From: Panacagrimonas sp052389915
Lineage (GTDB): Bacteria > Pseudomonadota > Gammaproteobacteria > Nevskiales > Nevskiaceae
Reading direction: 5' to 3'
DNA: 64,000 bases
NCBI GenBank assembly: GCA_052389915.1
Contig: JBQTHL010000013.1
Location: forward strand, 62,001-126,000
Each line of letters begins with the position of its first letter. Within the stretch, counting starts at the first letter, position 1. Under the pieces are notes generated by a model. The model had not been told where the DNA came from. It saw only the letters and a program-made list of their open reading frames with translations, and searched no databases. Below, piece by piece: positions 53,217 through 62,016 of this stretch. Both the position numbers and the translations under genes were made by a program.

Positions 53217-53992
53217 CCGGTGCCAGCGGCGGCATCGGGCGCGCCGTTGCGCTGGAGCTATCACGCCGCGGCATGCGGCTGGTTCTCTCAGGGCGTCGTC
53301 ATGACGCGCTCGCCGATCTCTCTACCGAAATAGGACTCTCCGGTGGCCGGGCCGAAGTGGTCATCGGCGACCTCACCGCGCCTCAGGGTGCCGAGCGCAT
53401 CGTCAGCCAGGCGCTGGCGCTGAGTCCGCAACTCGACATGGTCATCAACTGCGCCGGTATCTCGCATTTCGGTACCTTCGAAGAGACCTCGTCCGAGTTG
53501 CTGGAGTCGCTCTTGCGGACCAACGTGCTCGCGCCGATGCGCCTGATCCAGGCCGCACTGCCAGCCTTGCGGGGACAGGAAAAGGGATTGATCGTGAATG
53601 TCGGCTCGATTTTCGGCTCCATCGGGTTTCCATGCTTCACCGCGTACTCGACCACCAAATTCGCGCTGCGCGGTTTCTCCGAAGCGCTGCGCCGCGAACT
53701 CGCCGGCTCCAACGTGGATGTTCTTTACTTCGCGCCGCGCTACACGCGCACGGCTATCAACAGCGATCGCGTCTCGCGGATGGCCGCAGCAGTGAAGATG
53801 AAGCAGGACGAGCCGAAAGCGGTGGCGCGCTCACTGGCGCTGGCCATCGAAAACCGCAGCCGCGACCGCTATCTGGGCTGGCCGGAAAAATTCTTCGTGC
53901 GCCTGAATGCCTTGTTCCCTCGCCTGGTCGATGGCGCCCTGATCAAGCAGGCCGGACAGATGCGTCCCTATGCACTCGAGCGACTGGCCTGA
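53186..53992 (+). CDS. Short-chain dehydrogenase/reductase
   Basis: A 268-residue SDR. The nucleotide-binding motif is CLLTGASGGIGRAVALEL, NCAG follows in VINCAGISHFG, the catalytic Ser lies in IVNVGSIFGSIG and the Tyr/Lys pair in AYSTTKFALRG. The C-terminal KFFVRLNALFPRLVDGAL may be a membrane-associating helix. The ATG at 53186 has CAGGAG upstream and overlaps the diiron gene by 31 bp. It is the fourth gene of the operon and presumably reduces or oxidises the product of the ligase/oxidase pair. Confidence 0.9.
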   Translation: MHIENRRCLLTGASGGIGRAVALELSRRGMRLVLSGRRHDALADLSTEIGLSGGRAEVVIGDLTAPQGAERIVSQALALSPQLDMVINCAGISHFGTFEETSSELLESLLRTNVLAPMRLIQAALPALRGQEKGLIVNVGSIFGSIGFPCFTAYSTTKFALRGFSEALRRELAGSNVDVLYFAPRYTRTAINSDRVSRMAAAVKMKQDEPKAVARSLALAIENRSRDRYLGWPEKFFVRLNALFPRLVDGALIKQAGQMRPYALERLA

Positions 53993-54015
53993 GTCGCCTT
54001 CCCTTCAACCACTGG

Positions 54016-54657
54016 ATGAAAACCATGATTCGAAAATTCCTGATGTTCCTGCTGCTCGGCAGCCTGAGCTTCGTCGCCACGGCTGGCCTGGAAGAGGACA
54101 TCGCGTCCTTGCAGCACGGCTGGGCAGAGGCTTTTTACACGGTGCCCGAAGACCAGAAGGTCGGCGTCTTCGAGATGCTGGCTACCGAAGCGTCCGCCGC
54201 CGTCGAGCACAACCGAGGTCGCGCCGAGCCGTTGGTGTGGCAGGCGATCATTCTCTCCAGCTACGCGAAATTCGAAGGCGGGCTGGACGCATTGGGCATG
54301 GTCAAGCGGGCACGCGACCTGCTGCTGGAGGCGGAGAAGATCGATCCCAACACGCTGGACGGATCGGTCTACACCTCGCTCGGAAGTCTCTACGCCAAGG
54401 TGCCGCGCTGGCCCATCGCGTTCGGTGACAAGAAGAAGGCGCGCGAGTATCTGGACAAGGCACTGGCTCTCAACCCTGACGGCATCGATCCGCATTTCTT
54501 CTACGGTGAGCTGCTGATCGAAATGGACGATAGGGCCGGGGCTCGGCGGCACCTGGAGAAGGCGCTGGCAGCACCGGCGCGCCCCGGCCGTGAAGACGCT
54601 GACGCAGGACGTCGAGCAGAAGTGAAGGCCGTGCTGGGCAAACTTGGGAGCACCTGA
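54016..54657 (+). CDS. TPR-like secreted protein
   Basis: A 213-residue protein with a signal peptide (FLMFLLLGSLSFVATA). The helical mature part has tetratricopeptide-like pairs, including ALGMVKRARDLLLEAEKIDP, AREYLDKALALNPDGIDPHF and ARRHLEKALA. It begins 24 bp after the SDR stop and so is probably the fifth gene of the operon. The ATG at 54016 is used; another at 54025 is equally possible. Likely a periplasmic adaptor. No enzymatic motif. Confidence 0.75.
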   Translation: MKTMIRKFLMFLLLGSLSFVATAGLEEDIASLQHGWAEAFYTVPEDQKVGVFEMLATEASAAVEHNRGRAEPLVWQAIILSSYAKFEGGLDALGMVKRARDLLLEAEKIDPNTLDGSVYTSLGSLYAKVPRWPIAFGDKKKAREYLDKALALNPDGIDPHFFYGELLIEMDDRAGARRHLEKALAAPARPGREDADAGRRAEVKAVLGKLGST

Positions 54658-54744
54658 GAGTCGTTGCGCGCGACGGCGTTCCGGTGCAGTCTGTCGCGGC
54701 GGTCGCGCGACGGCTCGCATTCTCCCTTCAGGCTTTGAGCCTCA

Positions 54745-55143
54745 ATGAACGCTTTCGAATCGATCGAGCCCGGAATGCAGGGCACCGAGTCCGTGGTGGT
54801 CAGGCCCGAACTGACCGTGAAGCATTTCATGCCGCAGATGCCGGCGGTGTACGGCACGCCGATGATGATTTATCTCATGGAAATGGCGAGCGCCAACGCC
54901 ATCCATCCGCATCTGCCCGAGGGCTGGGTGTCGGTGGGCGCGGAAGTGAACATCCGTCACATCGCGGCCTCGCCTGTCGGGCGCACGGTGACGGCAACCG
55001 GCACCGTGACCGCCATCAACGACAAGCTCGTGAGCTTTCGCGTGGAAGCACACGACGGCGTGCGCATGATCGGCGAAGGCACGCACGTGCGCGGCCTCGT
55101 CAACTTGCAGAAATTCCAGGAACGGCTGGAGCGTTCCAATTGA
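54745..55143 (+). CDS. FlK-like hot-dog thioesterase
   Basis: A 132-residue hot-dog-fold protein. Thr38, Glu46 and His72 (YGTPMMIYLMEMAS, NIRHIAAS) are spaced exactly as the Thr42-Glu50-His76 triad of fluoroacetyl-CoA thioesterase FlK. The family hydrolyses small acyl-CoAs. It lies 87 bp after the TPR-like gene on the same strand. It could release the product of the neighbouring acyl ligase pathway, but the gap leaves cotranscription uncertain. Confidence 0.85.
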   Translation: MNAFESIEPGMQGTESVVVRPELTVKHFMPQMPAVYGTPMMIYLMEMASANAIHPHLPEGWVSVGAEVNIRHIAASPVGRTVTATGTVTAINDKLVSFRVEAHDGVRMIGEGTHVRGLVNLQKFQERLERSN

Positions 55144-55197
55144 ACCAGGCCTAAGCCGGCACCGAGTCCAGCACGCCTTGGCAATCGATGTTGCGGC

Positions 55198-55809
55198 TCA
55201 GGGAACCGGCGCCCACTTGACTACGCGCGCGATCACGCCAATTCGCGGACTGTCGAGGTGATGCAGCTCCTCGCTGCGCATGCGACGTCGCTCGGTCAGC
55301 ATCCAGGAGACGCCGGGTTGGCCGGGCTCGGTGAAGATCAGGTCGGTATTCAGGTGCAGGAAGCGGCTGAGATTGAGTCCGACCGTGCCGTCGATTTCCT
55401 GCATCTCGCGCGCGCCCATGGCCGCATCGTTCAGCGTGAACTTCTCACCGGCGCGCAGGCGCAGACGCGGACCGTTTTCTGACGGCGGATTGTTCTGTGT
55501 CCACGCCAGTTTGATCAGCGGCCTGAACTGAGAACTGACGCGCAGGCTGCTCCAGTGCGGCGCAAGCGCGAAGTCCGTGGCCGGCAGCAGGGTGATGCCG
55601 GCGGCGCTAAGGCGCTGCGTGTCGCCGAGTTCGATGGCGCCGGTCTGTTTCGGACTGGCCGGCGGCTGGCCTTGTTCCTCGGCGTCGCCCAGGTAGCGGA
55701 ACACGATCAGGTCCACGCGCCAGGTGTCGGCACGGGCGGGCAGGGTGGCGCTCAGCGACAGCAGTGCGACAGCCCATCGCAGCGAGATTGCAAGGCTCCA
55801 TGGTCGCAT
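55198..55809 (-). CDS. csiV: CsiV-family envelope protein
   Basis: A 203-residue secreted protein with a signal peptide (AVALLSLSATLPARA). It starts its mature part with DTWRVDLIVFRYLGD and has a C-terminal QEIDGTVGLNLSRFLHLNTD and EELHHLDSPRIGVIARV, the layout of CsiV proteins. CsiV is a peptidoglycan-binding periplasmic protein needed for filamentation responses in some gammaproteobacteria. It is commonly encoded next to mfd, as here, 18 bp after it. Confidence 0.8.
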   Translation of the reverse strand: MRPWSLAISLRWAVALLSLSATLPARADTWRVDLIVFRYLGDAEEQGQPPASPKQTGAIELGDTQRLSAAGITLLPATDFALAPHWSSLRVSSQFRPLIKLAWTQNNPPSENGPRLRLRAGEKFTLNDAAMGAREMQEIDGTVGLNLSRFLHLNTDLIFTEPGQPGVSWMLTERRRMRSEELHHLDSPRIGVIARVVKWAPVP

Positions 55810-55827
55810 CGTGTTTTCTTGTCTCGT

Positions 55828-58800
55828 CTAGGCCTTGGGCCGAAGTGTATCCAGCAGCTTGAGCAGCCGTTCCGCACGCGTCTCCGGCGGGTCGAGCGAG
55901 GCATTGATGTGCAGGCGTTTCTGACCTTCGAGCTTGTAGACCTTGGGCTGCGCCTGGATGAGGCGAATGAGTTTCGGCAGTTCGATCTTCGGCTCAGGCC
56001 CGAAGTCGAGCACCGCGCTCTTGCTTCCTGCGCGCACCTTGGTCAGGCCCAGCGATTCGCCGGCAATACGAATCTGTGCGGCTTCCATGAGGCGCTCGGC
56101 CTGCGGCGGCAGCAGGCCGAAGCGGTCGATCATCTCGACCTTGAGTTCGTCCAGTGCCGCGGCGTTCACGGCCTCCGATGCACGCTTATAGAGCACCAGA
56201 CGCATGTGCACGTCGGACACGAAGGTGTCCGGGATCAACGCGGAGACGCCCAGATCCACTTCGCAGGCAGCTTGGCCGAAGGGTCTATCGTCGAGCTTGC
56301 CGCGCTGGATCGCTTTCACCGCGCGCGCCAGCAGCTCGGCGTACATGGTGAAGCCCACTTCCTCGATCTGGCCGGACTGGTCCTCGCCCAGCAGTTCGCC
56401 TGCTCCGCGAATTTCGAGATCGTGCGTGGCCAGCGCAAAGCCCGAACCGAGATCGCCGAGCGTCTCGATGGCGTCGAGCCGCTTCTGCGCGTCCACGCTG
56501 AGCGCGCGCTTGGACGGCACGAAAAGATATGCGAAAGCGCGGTGATGCGAGCGCCCAACGCGCCCGCGCAATTGGTGCAATTGCGCTAGCCCCAGCTTGT
56601 CCGCGCGGTCGATCAGGATGGTGTTGGCGGTGGGCACGTCGATGCCCGATTCGATGATGGTGCTGCACACCAGGATGTCGAAACGCTGGTGGTAAAAATC
56701 CAGCATGACCTGTTCGAGTTCGCGCTCGCGCATCTGGCCGTGGGCAAAGCGCACGCGGCCTTCCGGAATCATTTCCTGGATGTCGCGCGTGAACTTCTCG
56801 ATGTCCGCCACTTCGTTGTGCAGGAAATACACCTGCCCGCCGCGACGCAGCTCGCGCTGGCAGGCCTCGATCACCAGGCCGCGATCCCATTCGACCACGA
56901 AGGTCTTGATGGCGATGCGCGAAGCCGGCGGCGTGGCGATGATCGACATGTCGCGCAAGCCGGACAGGCTCATGTTGAGCGTGCGCGGGATGGGCGTTGC
57001 CGTGAGCGTGAGCAGATCGACTTCGGCGCGCAGATTCTTCAGGCGCTCCTTGTGGCGCACGCCGAAGCGGTGCTCCTCGTCTACGACCACGAGGCCGAGA
57101 TTCTTGAACTTCACGTCGGGCTGCAACAGCCGATGCGTGCCGATGACGATGTCGAGCTTGCCTTCTTCCAATTCCTTGAGCATCGCCGTCTGCTCCTTGC
57201 CCGTGCGCATGCGCGACAAGGCGCCCACGCGGATCGGCCAGTCGGCCAGACGATCGCGGAAATTCTTTTCGTGCTGCTGCGCGAGCAGCGTGGTCGGTGC
57301 GAGCAGGCACACCTGCCGACCCGCACGCGCCACGGCGAAGCAGGCGCGCAGCGCGACCTCGGTCTTGCCGAAACCGACGTCGCCACAGACCACGCGGTCC
57401 ATCGGCTTGTCGGTGGCAAGGTCGGCGAGCACGGCGTCGATGGCCTTCTGTTGATCGACCGTTGTCGTGAACGGAAAGCCTTCGCAGAAGAGCTGGTAGT
57501 CGGCCTCGACGAGGTCGAGGGCCAAGCCCTTCTTGGCCGCGCGCCGGGCCTGGATCAGCAGCAGCTCGGCGGCGACATCGTTGGCCTTCTCGCGCGCCTT
57601 GGCCTGCGCCTTGCCCCAGCGATCGGAGCCCAGGTTGTGCAGCGGCGCGGACTGTTCCTCGCTGCCGGTGTAGCGGTGGATGAGCTGTAGCGATCCGACC
57701 GGCACGTACAGCTTGTCGCCGCCGCCGTATTCGAGCACCAAGTACTCGGCTTCCAGCCCGCCGGCGTCGAGCCGCGTGAGGCCGCGGTACCGACCCACAC
57801 CGTGCTGCACATGCACCACGGGCGAGCCGATATCCAGCGCAGACAGATCGCGCAGGATAGTTTCTGGGTCGCGGATCTTGGCGCGCTTGCGCGTCTCCAC
57901 CGGCGCGCGCTGGCCGAAGACCTGCGGTTCGGCAATAAGCGAAATTCCCGCATCTTCGAGAATCAGTCCCTCCTGCAAGGGGCCGAGCGTGATGCCGAAT
58001 TTATTCTTGTCGGTAACGAAGCCGGCCCAGTTCTCGTGGTGGCGCGGAAGAATGCCGAGTGGCTTGAGCCAGGCGAGCAGGGCTTCGCGTCGGCCAGGGG
58101 ATTCGGCGATGAAGAGGACGCGGTGCGGGGTAACCGCGAGGAGCGACCGGATAGCGCCCGCGCCGCCGGCGAGCGGCGACCCCTCTCCCCAGCCCTCCCC
58201 GGCAAGGGGATGGGGGGCACTACTCCCTCCCCCCTCGCGGGGGAGAGCCGGGGAGAGGGGGAAGACGCTCTCAAACTCTCGGAGACTCACCAACGCCGCC
58301 GCCGGCTCGAAGAACAAATCCCGCGGCCGCATCAAGGGCCGCTCGATATCTCCTCGCAGCCGCTCGAACCGATCCCCGATCTGCGCCCAATCCGCGGCGA
58401 GCGCCACATCCAGATCGGCCAGCGGCAATACCCGAGTCGAAACCGGCAGGTAATCGATCAGCCTCGCGGTTTCGGCAAAGAACAGCGGCAGCCAGCCCTC
58501 GATGCCACCCGGCATGAAGCCGCGGCTGACCTCGGCATAAATGCGCGAGCGCGCCGGATCGCCGGGGAAATACTCGCGGTAGCGGCGGCGAAACGTCTCG
58601 ATGCCGGGCTTGTCCGTGGGGAATTCGCGCGCCGGCAGCAGCCGCACCGATTCGACCTTGTCGGTGGAGCGCTGCGTGTCCGGATCGAACGTGCGGATCG
58701 ACTCGATCTCGTCGTCGAACAGATCGAGGCGATAGGCCTCGTCCGAGCCCATCGGGAACAGGTCGATCAGCGCGCCGCGCACCGCGAACTCGCCCTGCGT

Positions 58801-59265
58801 CTGCACTTCGCCGACGGCGGCATAACCGGCCGCAATCAGGCGCTCGCGAAACGCGTGCGGATCGAGCCGCTGACCCAGCTTGAGCACCAGCGAGCGTGCG
58901 TCCAGAAAACTGCGCGGCGGCAGGCGCTGAATCAGCGCATCGGCCGTCACCAGCACGATGCCCTTTGCCAGGCCGGGCAGTGCGTTGAGCGCGGCCATGC
59001 GATCCGACAGCAGTTCCTGGTGCGGCGAGAACGGGTCGTAGGGCAGGGTTTCGGTATCGGGCAGGTGCAGCACCGGCACGCGACTGGAGGCGAAGAAGCG
59101 CAGCGCGGCTTCCAGCCTGTAAGCCTGCTGCTCGTTGCCGGCAATTGCGAGCACCGGTCCGACATGCGCCAGGGCGGCATCGACCGTGTGCAGGGCCAGG
59201 CTGGTTTCCGGAAAAGGATTCGAGCCCGCGGGCGGGAGGGTCGGTGAGACCGGGGTATCGAGCAT
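55828..59265 (-). CDS. mfd: Transcription-repair coupling factor with a repeat-encoded insertion
   Basis: A 1145-residue Mfd, which displaces stalled RNA polymerase and recruits UvrA. The UvrB-like module is N-terminal and the RNA-polymerase-interacting domain follows (VVHVQHGVGRYRGLTRLDAG). The translocase has Walker A CGDVGFGKTEVA, LTATPIPRTLNMSL, VVDEEHRFGVRHKE and QLRGRVGRSHHRAFAY. Residues about 336-362 come from an 81-bp palindromic repeat (58180-58260) that stays in frame, located between the UvrB-like part and the polymerase-binding part. Otherwise normal length. csiV follows 18 bp downstream. Confidence 0.96.
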   Translation of the reverse strand: MLDTPVSPTLPPAGSNPFPETSLALHTVDAALAHVGPVLAIAGNEQQAYRLEAALRFFASSRVPVLHLPDTETLPYDPFSPHQELLSDRMAALNALPGLAKGIVLVTADALIQRLPPRSFLDARSLVLKLGQRLDPHAFRERLIAAGYAAVGEVQTQGEFAVRGALIDLFPMGSDEAYRLDLFDDEIESIRTFDPDTQRSTDKVESVRLLPAREFPTDKPGIETFRRRYREYFPGDPARSRIYAEVSRGFMPGGIEGWLPLFFAETARLIDYLPVSTRVLPLADLDVALAADWAQIGDRFERLRGDIERPLMRPRDLFFEPAAALVSLREFESVFPLSPALPREGGGSSAPHPLAGEGWGEGSPLAGGAGAIRSLLAVTPHRVLFIAESPGRREALLAWLKPLGILPRHHENWAGFVTDKNKFGITLGPLQEGLILEDAGISLIAEPQVFGQRAPVETRKRAKIRDPETILRDLSALDIGSPVVHVQHGVGRYRGLTRLDAGGLEAEYLVLEYGGGDKLYVPVGSLQLIHRYTGSEEQSAPLHNLGSDRWGKAQAKAREKANDVAAELLLIQARRAAKKGLALDLVEADYQLFCEGFPFTTTVDQQKAIDAVLADLATDKPMDRVVCGDVGFGKTEVALRACFAVARAGRQVCLLAPTTLLAQQHEKNFRDRLADWPIRVGALSRMRTGKEQTAMLKELEEGKLDIVIGTHRLLQPDVKFKNLGLVVVDEEHRFGVRHKERLKNLRAEVDLLTLTATPIPRTLNMSLSGLRDMSIIATPPASRIAIKTFVVEWDRGLVIEACQRELRRGGQVYFLHNEVADIEKFTRDIQEMIPEGRVRFAHGQMRERELEQVMLDFYHQRFDILVCSTIIESGIDVPTANTILIDRADKLGLAQLHQLRGRVGRSHHRAFAYLFVPSKRALSVDAQKRLDAIETLGDLGSGFALATHDLEIRGAGELLGEDQSGQIEEVGFTMYAELLARAVKAIQRGKLDDRPFGQAACEVDLGVSALIPDTFVSDVHMRLVLYKRASEAVNAAALDELKVEMIDRFGLLPPQAERLMEAAQIRIAGESLGLTKVRAGSKSAVLDFGPEPKIELPKLIRLIQAQPKVYKLEGQKRLHINASLDPPETRAERLLKLLDTLRPKA
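58180..58260. repeat. Palindromic element inside mfd
   Basis: An 81-bp (27-codon) element with inverted ends CCCCTCTCCCC (58180-58190) and GGGAGAGGGG (58251-58260). The interior has CGGCAAGGGGATGGGGGG and CCCCTCGCGGGGGAG hairpins. It is the CCCTCTCCCC/GGGGAGAGGG-type dispersed repeat, translated here as GEGWGEG-like peptide in Mfd. Confidence 0.85.
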
Positions 59266-59403
59266 CGGGTCCGCGGGAATGCGAGGGAATGAATCAGCGA
59301 GCCGATTTTACCGGGTTGGAGAGTGCGAGCGGCGTAAACCTCCTACAGGAACGAGGTTCGGCGCGATAGAGTGCGGCGCTTCGAGTCAAGCAGAGATCGC
59401 AAG

Positions 59404-60075
59404 ATGAACGTAAGCGAAGCCGTACGAACGCGTCGTAGCGTGCGCGCCTTCCTGGATCGGCCAGTCGATGGTGCGGTGCTGCGCGAAGTGCTCGATCTGG
59501 CCGCTCGTGCCGCGTCCGGCGGAAATCTTCAGCCTTGGCGCCTGTTCGTGCTCGGCGGCGAGCCGCTGGCCGCGCTCAAGTCGCGCATGAAAACGCGTGT
59601 GTACGAGCAGCCCGCGAGCGAGCCGCTCGACTACGACATCTATCCGCCCAATCTGTGGGATCCGTACCGCACCGAACGCTACGTCGTCGGCGAAGAGATG
59701 TACGGATTGCTCGGCGTCGGGCGCGAGGACAAGATCGGCCGCATGCGCCAGTTCCAGCGCAACTACGAATTCTTCGGCGCGCCTGCCGCGCTGTTTTGCT
59801 ACGTGGACCGGCGCATGGGCCGTCCGCAGTGGTCGGACCTGGGCATGTACATGCAGACCGTGATGTTGCTGCTGCGCGAGCGAGGGCTCGATAGCTGCGC
59901 TCAGGAATGCTGGTCGGTTTACCCCAGGACCGTCGCCGAGTTCCTCGATCCGCCGGGCGAGTGGATGCTGTTCTGCGGCATGGCCATCGGCCACAAAGAT
60001 CCTGACGCGCCCGTCAATCGGCTGGAGACGCGGCGGCTGCCGCTGGACGAGTTCGCGAATTTTCGCGGTATCTGA
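59404..60075 (+). CDS. Nitroreductase family protein
   Basis: A 223-residue FMN-dependent oxidoreductase. The N-terminal FMN phosphate motif is RTRRSVRAFLDRPV, ASGGNLQPWRLFVL follows, and the C-terminal part has WSDLGMYMQTVMLLLRERGL and GMAIGHKD. The ATG at 59404 gives the standard start; the longer frame begins at 59371. It is divergent from mfd and convergent with the acyl-CoA ligase. Substrate unknown. Confidence 0.92.
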   Translation: MNVSEAVRTRRSVRAFLDRPVDGAVLREVLDLAARAASGGNLQPWRLFVLGGEPLAALKSRMKTRVYEQPASEPLDYDIYPPNLWDPYRTERYVVGEEMYGLLGVGREDKIGRMRQFQRNYEFFGAPAALFCYVDRRMGRPQWSDLGMYMQTVMLLLRERGLDSCAQECWSVYPRTVAEFLDPPGEWMLFCGMAIGHKDPDAPVNRLETRRLPLDEFANFRGI

Positions 60076-60234
60076 CTTGGAACACCGGCGTGATCCTGAC
60101 ACGCTCCGTTCGCGTCACGCTCAGCTTCCGATCCGCGGCATCATGGTGTTCGGCGGCCGCGGCAACGGAAGTCCACCGCGGTGGGCGCGCTGACGGCGCT
60201 TCGCCGAGCAGCCAGTCGGGACTCGAATCCCAGG

Positions 60235-61893
60235 CTATGTTTCCCAGCCGATCGGCGCACGCACTGCCGCTTCCTTCTCGATCAGCACCGCGTAGCGCTT
60301 TTCGATCTCGCCGCGCTTGACCTTCATGGTCGGCGTCATGATGCCGTTGTCGATGCTCCAGGCATCCTTCACCACCACGACCTTGGCGATCTGCTCGTGC
60401 GCTTCCAGGTTCTTGTTGACGATCTTCATGTCGGCAACCAGTTCCTTCTCGAGTTGCTCGCGCGGCTTGCCCCTGGCCACGCCGGCTTGCAAGGTGATCA
60501 GCATCAGCGGTTGCGTCAGACCCATGCCGACCAGGCAGAGCTGATCGATATCGGTGTTGCGCGCGAGCTGGCCTTCGATGGGCGCCGGGGACACGTACTT
60601 GCCTTTGAGCGTCTTGAAGATGTCCTTCACGCGACCGGTGATGTAGACGTAGCCCTCCTCGTCGATCCGGCCCTTGTCGCCGGTGCGCAGATAGCCGTCG
60701 TCGGTGAAGGTCTCGCGAGTCTTCTCGGGCTCCTTGTAGTAGCCGGCCATCACGCCGCGATGCTTGAACAGGATCTCGCCTTCCGCGGACAGCTTGAACC
60801 CGGAGTCCGGCAGAGGCTTGCCGACCGAACCCAACTTGTTCTGGCCGGGAATATTCGCCGTGGCGTAGATGCTGTTTTCGGTCATGCCGTAGCCCTGCAG
60901 GATGTCGAGCCTCAGATATTTTCTGAACCACTCCATCAGCGGAATCGGTAGCGGCGCGGCGCCGGAAAAGATGTAGCGCGCGTTTTGCAGACCCAGCCCC
61001 TTGAGAACCTTACGGCGGATCATTCCGCCCAGAATCGGAATGCGCGTGAGTCGCGCGAGCTTGTCCTGCGGCAGCTTCTTGAGCACGCCCGACTGGAAGC
61101 GTCCGTATACCAGCGGCACGCCGTAGAAGCGCGTGGGCGCAACTTTCGGCAGTTGTTCCGGCAGCTTGTCGAGATGCTCCAGGAAGTGCACCTCGGCGCC
61201 GAGATACATCGACAGGCCCAGCACCGCGCCGCGTTCGAACGCGTGGGCCAGCGGCAGGTAGGAGAAGAAGCGTTCCTCGCCCTGCGCCGGCATGACCTTG
61301 AGCGTCTGGCTCGCGGCGAACGCCAGGTTGTCCCAGGTAATCATCACGCCCTTGGGATTGCCCGTTGTGCCGGAGGTGTAAATCAGCGTTGCGAGATCGT
61401 CGGGCTCGGGTTGCTCGTAGCCTCGCAAGGGCGTGGCCTTGGCCACCAGCGCGTCCCATTGCTCATCGGCAGCCGGCGCCTCGGGATAGGGGAAGCCGAT
61501 GGTCTTGAGGCCCTTGGGTACTGCGGCCATAAACTCTTCGCGATCCATCATCGGACCCAGGAACAGCACCTTCGCCTCGCTATGCTTGAGGATGAAGCTC
61601 ACCGCCTCTGACGCCTGCTTGGGATACAGCCCGATGCTGACCAGCCCTGCGAGCCCACAAGCCGCGTCGGCCAGAAACCAGTGCGCGGTATTGCGGCCGG
61701 AGATCGCGACGCTGTCGCCTCGCTTGAGTCCCATCGCGAGCAGGGCGCCGGCCATGGCGCGTGCTTCGGCTTCCGCCTGCTTCCAGGTCCAGGTCAGCGT
61801 CTCGCCGCCCTTGGGCTGCACCAGCCAGACCTTGTCGGCGCGTTTGCCGGACCACTGCAACAGCATGTCGATAGGTGTTTTCATCTCGCTCAT
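60235..61893 (-). CDS. Long-chain fatty acyl-CoA synthetase (AMP-binding)
   Basis: A 552-residue AMP-binding ligase. The P-loop motif is LIYTSGTTGNPKGVMITW, then LPLAHAFERGAVLGL, ILQGYGMTENSIYATAN and YLRTGDKGRIDEEGYVYITG. The C-terminal lysine region is TPTMKVKRGEIEKRY. The domain order and the SYLPLAHAFER motif place it with FadD-type or FACS enzymes that activate long-chain fatty acids as CoA thioesters. It is divergent from the SMP-30-like gene with a 123-bp gap. Confidence 0.93.
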   Translation of the reverse strand: MSEMKTPIDMLLQWSGKRADKVWLVQPKGGETLTWTWKQAEAEARAMAGALLAMGLKRGDSVAISGRNTAHWFLADAACGLAGLVSIGLYPKQASEAVSFILKHSEAKVLFLGPMMDREEFMAAVPKGLKTIGFPYPEAPAADEQWDALVAKATPLRGYEQPEPDDLATLIYTSGTTGNPKGVMITWDNLAFAASQTLKVMPAQGEERFFSYLPLAHAFERGAVLGLSMYLGAEVHFLEHLDKLPEQLPKVAPTRFYGVPLVYGRFQSGVLKKLPQDKLARLTRIPILGGMIRRKVLKGLGLQNARYIFSGAAPLPIPLMEWFRKYLRLDILQGYGMTENSIYATANIPGQNKLGSVGKPLPDSGFKLSAEGEILFKHRGVMAGYYKEPEKTRETFTDDGYLRTGDKGRIDEEGYVYITGRVKDIFKTLKGKYVSPAPIEGQLARNTDIDQLCLVGMGLTQPLMLITLQAGVARGKPREQLEKELVADMKIVNKNLEAHEQIAKVVVVKDAWSIDNGIMTPTMKVKRGEIEKRYAVLIEKEAAVRAPIGWET

Positions 61894-62016
61894 GGCGATG
61901 GGTTCTCCTTGTCGTTCCGGGTGTCGTCGCGGCCGAGTTTAACCGCGACCCGATGGACCTTGGCTGGCCGCGCGGACACAATCCGCTGCGGCCTCTTGCC
62001 GCACGGAGAAAAGCAT

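Noticed and set aside
60205..60240. GGGACTCGAATCCCAG looked like a tRNA 3' end.
   Set aside because: The T-loop consensus GTTCGAATC is not met and there is no upstream cloverleaf.
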